Notes under the pieces: model-generated
Seen by the model: the letters and a program-made list of their open reading frames with translations, nothing else
What the model was told of the DNA's origin: nothing
Database searches by the model: none
Shown here: in pieces, positions 38,094-46,193 of the stretch
Layout: every line of letters starts with the position of its first letter
Numbering within the stretch: the first letter of the stretch is position 1
Program-made: the position numbers and the translations under genes
Source: Flavobacterium sp. UBA7663
Lineage (GTDB): Bacteria > Bacteroidota > Bacteroidia > Flavobacteriales > Flavobacteriaceae
Direction of reading: 5' to 3'
Assembly: GCF_002483315.1 (NCBI RefSeq)
Contig: NZ_DLHR01000019.1
Span: 310,001-374,000, forward strand
DNA: 64,000 nucleotides

Positions 38094-41000
38094 ATGAAAA
38101 AAACCTACTTATTCATTGTAGTGTTTATGCTTGCGTGTTTTCAAGGTATAAATGCTCAATCTAAACGAGTAATTGAAAAAAAGAATTCTAATTCTTTAAT
38201 CAGTAATGAGAATTCTCGAGAAAATTCTCAAGATTTTAATTTTTCAGAATCGCTCAATAGAGCCAGACAATTTTCTCCAAATGGCATAGTAAGATGTGCT
38301 ACAAGTGAATATACAAAACAAAAACAAAAAGCAGGGTTAGCACCATCTGATGAAGATTTTGAAAGATGGTTAGCTCCCAGAGTTCAGGAAATAAAAAGAT
38401 TAAGAACTTTAGGGAGATTGCCTTCGGTGATTACAATTCCTGTTGTAGTTCACGTTATTCATAATGGAGATGCAATTGGCTCCAATGAAAACATTGCAGA
38501 TGGTCAAGTATTATCGCAAATCACAGTTTTTAATCAAGATTTTAGAAGAATGGTGGGAACTCCAGGATACAATACGAATCCTGTGGGTGCCGATACAACT
38601 ATTGAGTTTTGTATGGCTCAAGTAGATCCAAATGGGAATCCAACAAACGGAATTGATAGGAGAAATCTTGGTATTGTAAGTTTTGATAATGCTGCTGTAG
38701 AAACAGCAAAAGCAAATACAATTTGGGACCCTACCAAATACTTAAATATGTGGACCTTTAATTTTGGAGGCGATTTAGCTAGTGTATTAGGATATGCTCA
38801 ATTTCCAACAGGTTCAGGTTTAGAAGGAATGCCTACTGCTAATTGTGTAACTGGAGAAGCTTCTACCGATGGGGTAGTTTGTAGTTTTAACACGTGGGGT
38901 TCCAGAACAATTTTTCCAACAGGTAACTATGGAGGAACGCAATACGATAAAGGAAGAACGATGACCCATGAGGTAGGACATATGTTTGGACTACGTCATA
39001 TTTGGGGTGATGGTGGTTGTGGTGTAGATGATTTTTGTGATGATACTCCTTTGTCAGATGCAGCAAATTTTGGATGTCCAACGACAAATAGTTGTGTAGA
39101 TTCTCCTGTTGATTATAATGATCAGGTTCAAAATTACATGGATTATAGTGATGATTCTTGTATGAATATTTTTACTCAAGATCAAAAAGATAGAATTTTG
39201 GCAGTGCTTGTAAATTCTCCAAGAAGAGATGACTTGTTAACTTCCACAGTTTGTAACCCAGTGTCAGTTCCTTATATTCAATTTAAAAGACAAGTTTGTG
39301 AACAAAGAATTGCAAAATCAATAATAGAAGGAAATGGTTGTGGTTATACTGAGTTTACAGTACCTGTTAATATTGATAAAGCCCCTTCAGCTAATGCGGT
39401 TGTAAGTTTCTTTATAGATGCTTCATCACAAGCAGATGCTACAGATATTCAAATAATGACACCATCGGTTACTTTTAATTCAGGTTCTACAGCGGATCAA
39501 AATTTAGTATTCAGAATTTTTAACGATGGATTACAAGAAATAGATGAGGAGTTAATAATTTCTTTTACAGTTAATGCTAATGGCGGAAATGCGGTTATGA
39601 ATACTGAAGGAAATCTCTTTTCATTAACCATTATAAATGATGATGTTGCTCCAACATTAGTTGAAACATTAAATCTAATTGACGAAGATTTTGAAGACCC
39701 TTCAGATTGGTTGATATTTGATGCTGATGGTGATAATATAGTTTGGGGATTGATTAATGCAGATGGAATAGGAACGGCTCCTAATACAATTTCTGGTACT
39801 TGTGCCTATTCTGAAAAGAGATTAAATTATTTAGGTACAGGAACAGGTAATGCAAATCCAAACAATTATTTTATAAGTCCTCAGGTGACTATTCCTGCCA
39901 ATGCATCATCAGTTTCTTTTTCATATATAGTAGCAGGTTATGATAATACTGCTCAAACTAGAAATGCAGGAAACTATAGTGTGTATTTTACTACAAGTAT
40001 TGCTAATGAAGCTGCAATTTTAGCTGGAACAGTTATCCAAGCAAATGCTACAGTTAATGAGAATACCTCACAATTAAGAACATATAATTTATTGGCATTA
40101 GCTGGTCAAACAGGCTATATTGTGTTTAGACATAATAATACAGGAACAACAAATATAGGGTTGCTTTTAGTCGATTCTGTCCTTCTACAGGCAGTTGCTA
40201 CTAAAAATGTTCAAACAGAGGTTAATAACCCAACCCGTTATCAAGCTACATTACCATCATCGGGTACAATCTATACATCTGATACTACATCAGGAAGAGT
40301 AATGGCAAATATAACTAGCGCTGCTAGTTTTAATTACGGATGTACCACAGTGGAGGTTGATAGAAGTCAAGTTTCTGCTGGTGCACCAACAGCTAATTTT
40401 ATAGATATTACAGCCCCAAATAGAGTTTTGTCAAAAACTTTTTACGTTAATCCAGCTAATGATAATGCATCGGGTAATTTTATAATTAAATTGTATTTTA
40501 CAGAAGCAGAAGTAGCCGCATGGGAAGCCGCAACAGGTAAATCAAGAACAAGTCTAAGAATCATTAAAGTGGTTGATAACAGTATTAGTTCTGTAAATTC
40601 AACTAACTATGAGAATTTCACCATTACTGAAGTTCCTGCTACCATAGGTGCTTTTGGCACAAATGTTACGTTTGAAGCTACTTTTAATTCTAATTTAAGA
40701 GGTGGTTATGCTGTTGGTCCTGCAACGGGGCTTATTTGTGGAGACTTTACAACTACATGGAACGGAACTGCTTGGAGTAGTGGTGTGCCAACAAAATTAC
40801 ACGCCGTGACAATCAGTGGTAATTATTCTTCTTCATCTAATGTGGAAGCTTGTTCGGTAACAATTTCAAGTGGAGCAAATGTTGTTTTTAACCCTAATCA
40901 TACTTTAATTGTTGGAGGAAATGTTGTAGTAAATGCAGGAGGAAGCTTAACAGTTGAGAATAATGCTGCTCTTAGACAATTAAATGATACAGCTATAAAC

Positions 41001-42320
41001 ACAGGATTAATAACAGTTAAGCGAGTTTCATCTCCGATGAGAAGATTAGATTATACTGCATGGTCTTCACCTGTATCGGGTCAACAATTATTGGCTTTTT
41101 CACCAAATACAATTAGTACTCGTTTTTATGAGTATTTGTTTACAGGAACTACTACACCAACGGCTTATCAATCAGTTACCCCAACGAATAATTTCATTTC
41201 AGGTAAAGGGTATATGATTCGTGTTGCGGATAACTGGTCGCCTACTATTGCATCGGCTTATAATGGTCAGTTTTTTGGAACTCCTATTAACGGAATTGTT
41301 TCTCAAAATGTTGGAGTAGGTTATAATCTTTTAGGAAATCCTTATCCATCACCAATTAATGCAGATAAGTTCTTATTAGATAATTCATCAGTTGGAACAC
41401 TTTATTTTTGGACCAATACAACTCCAGCTTCAGGAGGAGTTTATCCACAAAATAATTTTGCTTCTTACACAACTTTAGGCGGTGCAGCTGCTTTCGGAAG
41501 TGCTATTATTCCAAATGGAATTATTCAAACTGGACAAGGTTTTTATGTGTTAAGTGCTGCAGCAAATAATGTAAATTTTGCAAACGATTTGAGAGAGAAT
41601 GCTTCTGTTTCTACACAGTTTTACAGAAATTCAAATGCGACAACTTCTGTGACAGAAAAACATAGAATTTGGTTAAACTTAAATGATGACAATGTTTCTT
41701 ATAATCAAATTTTAGTTGGATATACAGAAGGAGCAACTTCAGGATTTGATAACGCAATAGATGGTAGAATTTTAGATGATTCTAAACCAATGTTGTATTC
41801 TGTTTTAAATGCTGATAAATTAGTAATTCAAGGAAAAGGATTGCCTTTTACAGATGAGGATATTGTACCTTTAGGATTAAAAGTGTTAGTTCCAGGAAAC
41901 TATACTATTTCGTTAGAAAATGTTGATGGATTATTTGTTAATCAGGATGTTTTTGTAAAAGATATGAATACAAATGTTATCCACAACATCAAACAAGGTC
42001 CTTATTCATTTACATCACAAGATGGAACATTTGAAAATCGTTTTGAATTGGTTTACAAAAATACAACTTTGGGAGGAGAAGATTTTGTTAACGAAAATGT
42101 ATTAACAGTTTACACTTCAAACAATGAAATTGTTTTAAATTCTTCAGTGTTAATTTCAGAAGTAGTTGTTTTTGATGTTTTAGGAAGAAAATTACACCAG
42201 CAAACGGTTTCAGATCAAGACGAAGTTATTATTTCTAAAATAGTGAAATCAAACCAAGCTTTATTAGTGAAAACAACATTGTCAAACGGTCAAGTAATTA
42301 CGAAGAAAGTAATTTATTAA
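38094..42320 (+). CDS. M43 (pappalysin-like) secreted metalloprotease, T9SS type C
   Basis: A 1408-aa secreted zinc protease. It has a signal peptide (1-21), then a short propeptide with NGIVRCATSEYTKQKQ. The M43 catalytic domain runs to about residue 380, with the zinc motif HEVGHMFGLRH at about 291-301, calcium/cysteine-rich GDGGCGVDDFCDDTP and the Met-turn region VQNYMDYSDDSCM. A Calx-beta-like region follows (about 400-520), then a jelly-roll-like domain (about 530-705, NLIDEDFEDPSDWLIFDADGD). The shared module from about 880 opens TTTWNGTAWSSGVP and ends in a type C signal. Residues 1-520 are paralogous to the protein at 46194, which instead carries a type A signal. The gene has its own promoter and terminator. 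Confidence 0.9.
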   Translation: MKKTYLFIVVFMLACFQGINAQSKRVIEKKNSNSLISNENSRENSQDFNFSESLNRARQFSPNGIVRCATSEYTKQKQKAGLAPSDEDFERWLAPRVQEIKRLRTLGRLPSVITIPVVVHVIHNGDAIGSNENIADGQVLSQITVFNQDFRRMVGTPGYNTNPVGADTTIEFCMAQVDPNGNPTNGIDRRNLGIVSFDNAAVETAKANTIWDPTKYLNMWTFNFGGDLASVLGYAQFPTGSGLEGMPTANCVTGEASTDGVVCSFNTWGSRTIFPTGNYGGTQYDKGRTMTHEVGHMFGLRHIWGDGGCGVDDFCDDTPLSDAANFGCPTTNSCVDSPVDYNDQVQNYMDYSDDSCMNIFTQDQKDRILAVLVNSPRRDDLLTSTVCNPVSVPYIQFKRQVCEQRIAKSIIEGNGCGYTEFTVPVNIDKAPSANAVVSFFIDASSQADATDIQIMTPSVTFNSGSTADQNLVFRIFNDGLQEIDEELIISFTVNANGGNAVMNTEGNLFSLTIINDDVAPTLVETLNLIDEDFEDPSDWLIFDADGDNIVWGLINADGIGTAPNTISGTCAYSEKRLNYLGTGTGNANPNNYFISPQVTIPANASSVSFSYIVAGYDNTAQTRNAGNYSVYFTTSIANEAAILAGTVIQANATVNENTSQLRTYNLLALAGQTGYIVFRHNNTGTTNIGLLLVDSVLLQAVATKNVQTEVNNPTRYQATLPSSGTIYTSDTTSGRVMANITSAASFNYGCTTVEVDRSQVSAGAPTANFIDITAPNRVLSKTFYVNPANDNASGNFIIKLYFTEAEVAAWEAATGKSRTSLRIIKVVDNSISSVNSTNYENFTITEVPATIGAFGTNVTFEATFNSNLRGGYAVGPATGLICGDFTTTWNGTAWSSGVPTKLHAVTISGNYSSSSNVEACSVTISSGANVVFNPNHTLIVGGNVVVNAGGSLTVENNAALRQLNDTAINTGLITVKRVSSPMRRLDYTAWSSPVSGQQLLAFSPNTISTRFYEYLFTGTTTPTAYQSVTPTNNFISGKGYMIRVADNWSPTIASAYNGQFFGTPINGIVSQNVGVGYNLLGNPYPSPINADKFLLDNSSVGTLYFWTNTTPASGGVYPQNNFASYTTLGGAAAFGSAIIPNGIIQTGQGFYVLSAAANNVNFANDLRENASVSTQFYRNSNATTSVTEKHRIWLNLNDDNVSYNQILVGYTEGATSGFDNAIDGRILDDSKPMLYSVLNADKLVIQGKGLPFTDEDIVPLGLKVLVPGNYTISLENVDGLFVNQDVFVKDMNTNVIHNIKQGPYSFTSQDGTFENRFELVYKNTTLGGEDFVNENVLTVYTSNNEIVLNSSVLISEVVVFDVLGRKLHQQTVSDQDEVIISKIVKSNQALLVKTTLSNGQVITKKVIY

Positions 42321-42338
42321 TATAAATAATATTTTTTG

Positions 42339-42371
42339 AAAAGCCCAATCGATTAAAGATTGGGCTTTTTT
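42339..42371 (+). terminator. terminator after the first M43 gene
   Basis: The perfect stem AAAAGCCCAATC/GATTGGGCTTTT with a 7-nt loop is followed by a T-run. Confidence 0.92.
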
Positions 42372-42394
42372 TATTTCAATTAAAATCAATTTCG

Positions 42395-42402
42395 TATTTT
42401 TG
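42395..42402 (+). promoter_or_regulatory. -7 box of the dipeptidase gene
   Basis: TATTTTTG matches TAnnTTTG, 20 nt before the ATG; the -33 element is not clear. Confidence 0.4.
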
Positions 42403-42422
42403 AACTTTATCAAACAATCACA

Positions 42423-43811
42423 ATGGACAATATAAAACAATACGTTCAAGAAAATAAAGAACGTTTTTTAAAGGAATTAATAGAGCTTTTAAAAATCCCT
42501 TCTGTAAGTGCTGATAGCGCTTATGCTCACGATGTTGTATTAACGGCCGAAGCAGTTAAAGCAAGTTTAGAAAAAGCAGGTTGCGATTTTGTAGAACTTT
42601 GCGAAACGCCAGGTTACCCAATCGTTTACGGAGAAAAAATTATCGATAAAAATTCACCAACAGTTTTGGTTTATGGACATTATGATGTACAACCACCAGA
42701 CCCAATGGAATTATGGACATCGCCACCTTTTGAACCAGTAATCAAAACCACAGAAATTCACCCTGAAGGAGCTATTTTTGCTCGTGGCGCTTGTGATGAC
42801 AAAGGTCAAATGTACATGCACGTGAAAGCTTTTGAATACATGATTCAAAATAATTGCTTGCCATGTAACGTAAAATTCATGATTGAAGGCGAAGAAGAAG
42901 TAGGTTCAAAAAGTTTAGGTTGGTTTGTAGAAAGAAATCAAGAAAAATTAGCAAACGATGTAATTTTGATTTCGGATACGGGAATGATTTCTAACCAACA
43001 ACCATCTATCACAACAGGTTTAAGAGGTTTAAGCTATGTTGAGGTTGAGGTTACAGGTCCAAACAGAGATTTACACTCAGGTTTATACGGAGGAGCTGTT
43101 GCGAATCCAATTAATGTATTAACCAAAATGATTGCTTCGTTACATGATGAAAATAATCATATTACCATTCCAGGTTTTTACGATAAAGTAGAAGAATTAT
43201 CTGCTGAAGAAAGAGCCGAAATGGCAAAAGCACCGTTCTCATTAGAGAAATATAAAAAAGCTTTAGATATCGAAGAAATTCATGGTGAAGCAGGTTATGT
43301 TACTAATGAAAGAAATTCAATCCGTCCTACATTAGATGTGAATGGAATTTGGGGTGGTTACACAGGTGAAGGAGCCAAAACGGTTATCGCAAGTAAAGCT
43401 TTCGCGAAAATTTCAATGCGTTTAGTGCCAAATCAAGATTGGGAAGAAATTACCGAATTATTCAAAAAACATTTCGAAAGTATTGCGCCAAAATCAGTGA
43501 AAGTGGTGGTAAAACCGCATCATGGTGGACAAGGTTATGTAACGCCGATTGATAGCGTTGGTTATAGGGCTGCAAACAAAGCCTATACTGAAACTTTTGG
43601 TGTACCTGCAATTCCTGTTCGTTCAGGTGGAAGTATTCCAATTGTAGCTTTATTTGAGAAGGAATTAAAGAGTAAAACTATTTTAATGGGGTTTGGGTTA
43701 GATAGTGATGCGATTCACTCACCAAACGAGCATTTTGGAGTTTTCAATTATTTAAAAGGAATTGAAACTATTCCGTTATTTTACAAATATTTCACAGAAA
43801 TGAACAAATAA
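42423..43811 (+). CDS. M20 family dipeptidase
   Basis: A 462-aa cytoplasmic di-zinc peptidase of the CNDP/PepV-like M20 group. Ligand motifs are seen in order: VYGHYDVQPPDP (His), FARGACDDKGQM (bridging Asp), MIEGEEEVGS (catalytic Glu and ligand Glu), ISDTGM (Asp) and the C-terminal HSPNEHFG (His). The dimerisation (lid) domain lies between about 205 and 320 (RGLSYVEVEVTGPNRDLHSG). All metal ligands are present. There is no signal peptide. It may degrade peptides imported after extracellular proteolysis by the neighbouring secreted proteases; that link is inference from location only. Confidence 0.94.
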   Translation: MDNIKQYVQENKERFLKELIELLKIPSVSADSAYAHDVVLTAEAVKASLEKAGCDFVELCETPGYPIVYGEKIIDKNSPTVLVYGHYDVQPPDPMELWTSPPFEPVIKTTEIHPEGAIFARGACDDKGQMYMHVKAFEYMIQNNCLPCNVKFMIEGEEEVGSKSLGWFVERNQEKLANDVILISDTGMISNQQPSITTGLRGLSYVEVEVTGPNRDLHSGLYGGAVANPINVLTKMIASLHDENNHITIPGFYDKVEELSAEERAEMAKAPFSLEKYKKALDIEEIHGEAGYVTNERNSIRPTLDVNGIWGGYTGEGAKTVIASKAFAKISMRLVPNQDWEEITELFKKHFESIAPKSVKVVVKPHHGGQGYVTPIDSVGYRAANKAYTETFGVPAIPVRSGGSIPIVALFEKELKSKTILMGFGLDSDAIHSPNEHFGVFNYLKGIETIPLFYKYFTEMNK

Positions 43812-43815
43812 AATG

Positions 43816-43840
43816 AATCCCGATGAAAATCGGGATTTTT
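43816..43840. terminator. terminator between the dipeptidase and HTTM genes
   Basis: The stem AATCCCGAT/ATCGGGATT with loop GAAA is followed by a T-run on the plus strand; it lies between convergent genes. Confidence 0.9.
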
Positions 43841-43844
43841 GTTT

Positions 43845-45143
43845 TTAGTCAATTAAAACCCACTCATTATGTCCAAAATAATCCCATTCGGCCTTTGCCA
43901 TATCAAATTTTGGATCGATTAAAGTTTTTAGTTCTTTTCTGTTGATGCTGTTTTTACAATCAATGTAAATTGCGATGTGTTTTCCTTGATATTCTTTTTT
44001 AATGCGTTGGCAGTATTGCCAAATGAAATCGGGTTTTGTGGCTAAGTTTTGGGCTTGTTTGTTAGTTAGGTTTTTACTGTAATTATAAAATGATTCATCA
44101 CCAGTTTTTAAATCTTTAATCCGAAAAATAATATAACCACTGCGTTCTCTCAACATCATGCGCCAACTTAATCGATGGCCTTCTTCTGTCCAAAGCACAT
44201 CACCTTCAATCAAATGATGGCGTAATGGAAGTAAAAGTTGAATAACCAAATACGGAATCATCAAAAAGTAAACTATTTTTTTTCCGTAGAAATTTTGGTT
44301 TACATTTTCATTTTCAAGTCTTGACTTTTTTCTAAGGAATATTCTTCTGATGGTTTCGGGTTCGTAAAAAAACAAAGCAAAAGTCAGAGCAAAAAATGGA
44401 AAAATTCCAATTTGTAGTGTTATAGAATTAAATATGTGAAAGATTATGGAAGCTATTAAGGCAAGAGTTCTTGTTTTCTTGAACAATAGAAAGGGTACAA
44501 TTAATAAGTCAAATAATATTCCAGCATAAGCAATAAATAAGTAAAACCATTTTTGAGAAAAAAGTTCTAGAAAGAAAGGTCTTGTGGTGGTTCCTGATAA
44601 AAGATTTTTAGCAAAAGTGCCATCTAACCAATCAGGGTAAAATTTTGCAAGAGAGGCATAAACATAAACAATCCCAATTTGAATTATAAATAGAAGGCTT
44701 ATCCAATAAGGCATTGTTTTTTCTTCTGAAACTCGATTTTGTTTTACATCTAAAGAAGCGTATCGATTTGCTGGAAGAAAAATCAGCAAAAAACTGATGA
44801 GAAGCAATAAATAGTAATGGTTGTTATAAGATGATTTCTGCATGAAATACACACCCGCCCACAAAATCGTATAGGAAATAATCGCTATTCGGTAACGATA
44901 TCCTAACATGATGGCTAATCCGAAAATGCCCATTAAAGAAAAGTAGCAATACATTCCAAAACCAGGTAAAGGTTGAAGCCATTCTAAACCGATAAATGAA
45001 AATGTAAATTCAGGGTCAATTAAAACACGTTTTACCCAGCCTGTAAGTATGGCACCAAAACTTTCACAAGCAACTAAAAATCCAAAAAATATTCGGAAAA
45101 CAATTAACGGACTGTTGTCTATTGCTTGGAATATAGATTTCAT
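43845..45143 (-). CDS. HTTM-domain protein (vitamin K-dependent gamma-carboxylase-like)
   Basis: A 432-aa polytopic membrane protein of the HTTM/VKGC family. Hydrophobic segments at about 12-32, 66-82, 86-101, 108-124, 146-163, 195-218 and 222-256 precede a soluble C-terminal beta-rich domain (about 290-432). K167 in YASLAKFYPDWLDG aligns by motif with the lysine that acts as the base in animal gamma-glutamyl carboxylase (VKKLDADW). The C-terminal LPLRHHLIEGDVLWTEEGHR is a family hallmark. Bacterial homologues have no settled function; epoxidase-type chemistry on menaquinone is possible. The start overlaps the ribF stop by 4 nt, so translation is coupled. Confidence 0.88.
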   Translation of the reverse strand: MKSIFQAIDNSPLIVFRIFFGFLVACESFGAILTGWVKRVLIDPEFTFSFIGLEWLQPLPGFGMYCYFSLMGIFGLAIMLGYRYRIAIISYTILWAGVYFMQKSSYNNHYYLLLLISFLLIFLPANRYASLDVKQNRVSEEKTMPYWISLLFIIQIGIVYVYASLAKFYPDWLDGTFAKNLLSGTTTRPFFLELFSQKWFYLFIAYAGILFDLLIVPFLLFKKTRTLALIASIIFHIFNSITLQIGIFPFFALTFALFFYEPETIRRIFLRKKSRLENENVNQNFYGKKIVYFLMIPYLVIQLLLPLRHHLIEGDVLWTEEGHRLSWRMMLRERSGYIIFRIKDLKTGDESFYNYSKNLTNKQAQNLATKPDFIWQYCQRIKKEYQGKHIAIYIDCKNSINRKELKTLIDPKFDMAKAEWDYFGHNEWVLID

Positions 45144-46117
45144 TTCAAGTTTTTAATAAAGTCTAGTGAAAATGCTTTGTCTTTTTCTAATTGGGTTTGA
45201 AGTTCCGTGATAGAATTAAATTTATGTTCCTCTCTAATATTTCCCAAAAAGGCTATTTGTAAATTTTCGTTGTAAATATCTTCTTTTATATCAAAAAAGT
45301 GAACTTCAATCGTTTGTTCGTTATCACCTAAAGTTGGATTTTTGCCAATATTCATCATACCAAAATGCAACACTTTTTTTATTTCGCAAGACACAATGTA
45401 AACCCCGTTTTTAGGAAGTAGCTTGTAGTTTTCAGATAATAAAATATTTGCAGTTGGAAATCCGATAGTTCTCCCGATTTTTTTACCCTCAATAACTTTT
45501 CCTGAAATAAAATAAGGATATCCTAAATATTCATTCGCTAATTTGACATTACCTTCTAATAATGCTTTTCTTATTTTGGTTGAACTGATTGCTATTTCAT
45601 CAATTTCTTTAGCGCTAATTTGTTCTACTTCAAAATCATATTTTTTTCCAAAAGTAATCAAATCGTTAATGTCAGCACTCCTGTTTTTGCCAAAACGATG
45701 ATCGTGACCAATGATTATTTTATGGATGTTTAGTTTGTCAACTAAAATTTCTTTAACAAATTCTTCTGCAGATAAGTTTGAAAATGCCGCATCAAATGGA
45801 TGAATGATTAGATTATCAATGCCAAATTTATCAAGTAATTCTCCTTTTTCATCAATCGTATTTAATAGTTTAATAGATGAATCTTGTTGTAAAACCATTC
45901 TAGGGTGCGGAAAAAAAGTTAAAACAATACTTTCATAAGTGTTTTCAAGTGTTGCATTCTTCATTTTTTCCAAAATAGATTTATGCCCAAGATGAACGCC
46001 ATCAAAAGTACCAATAGTGATTATGGTTTTGCTTTTATTGTTTTTAAAATCAAGGATTGAATTGTATTTTTCCAAAATATTTTCATTAAAGAAACAAAGG
46101 TAATTTCTTATTGTCAT
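45140..46117 (-). CDS. ribF: bifunctional riboflavin kinase / FAD synthetase
   Basis: A 325-aa enzyme making FMN and then FAD. The N-terminal FAD synthetase (nucleotidyltransferase) half has TIGTFDGVHLGHKSIL with the HxGH motif, HPFDAAFSNLSAEEFV and IGHDHRFGKNRSAD. The C-terminal riboflavin kinase half has GRTIGFPTANI and PKNGVYIVSCEI. The N-terminus is about 15 residues longer than in many relatives, but no better start is evident. The HTTM gene overlaps its 3' end by 4 nt. FAD supply is relevant to SdhA elsewhere in the window but not specifically linked to it. Confidence 0.95.
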   Translation of the reverse strand: MTIRNYLCFFNENILEKYNSILDFKNNKSKTIITIGTFDGVHLGHKSILEKMKNATLENTYESIVLTFFPHPRMVLQQDSSIKLLNTIDEKGELLDKFGIDNLIIHPFDAAFSNLSAEEFVKEILVDKLNIHKIIIGHDHRFGKNRSADINDLITFGKKYDFEVEQISAKEIDEIAISSTKIRKALLEGNVKLANEYLGYPYFISGKVIEGKKIGRTIGFPTANILLSENYKLLPKNGVYIVSCEIKKVLHFGMMNIGKNPTLGDNEQTIEVHFFDIKEDIYNENLQIAFLGNIREEHKFNSITELQTQLEKDKAFSLDFIKNLK

Positions 46118-46156
46118 AAAAAAATCACATACTGTATAAAAAATGTTTTTTTTTAG

Positions 46157-46164
46157 TATATTTG
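46157..46164 (+). promoter_or_regulatory. -7 box of the second M43 protease gene
   Basis: TATATTTG matches TAnnTTTG, 29 nt before the ATG; no clear -33 element is seen in the 76-nt divergent gap with ribF. Confidence 0.45.
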
Positions 46165-46193
46165 TTTAATATAACATTTAATTAACCTAAATA

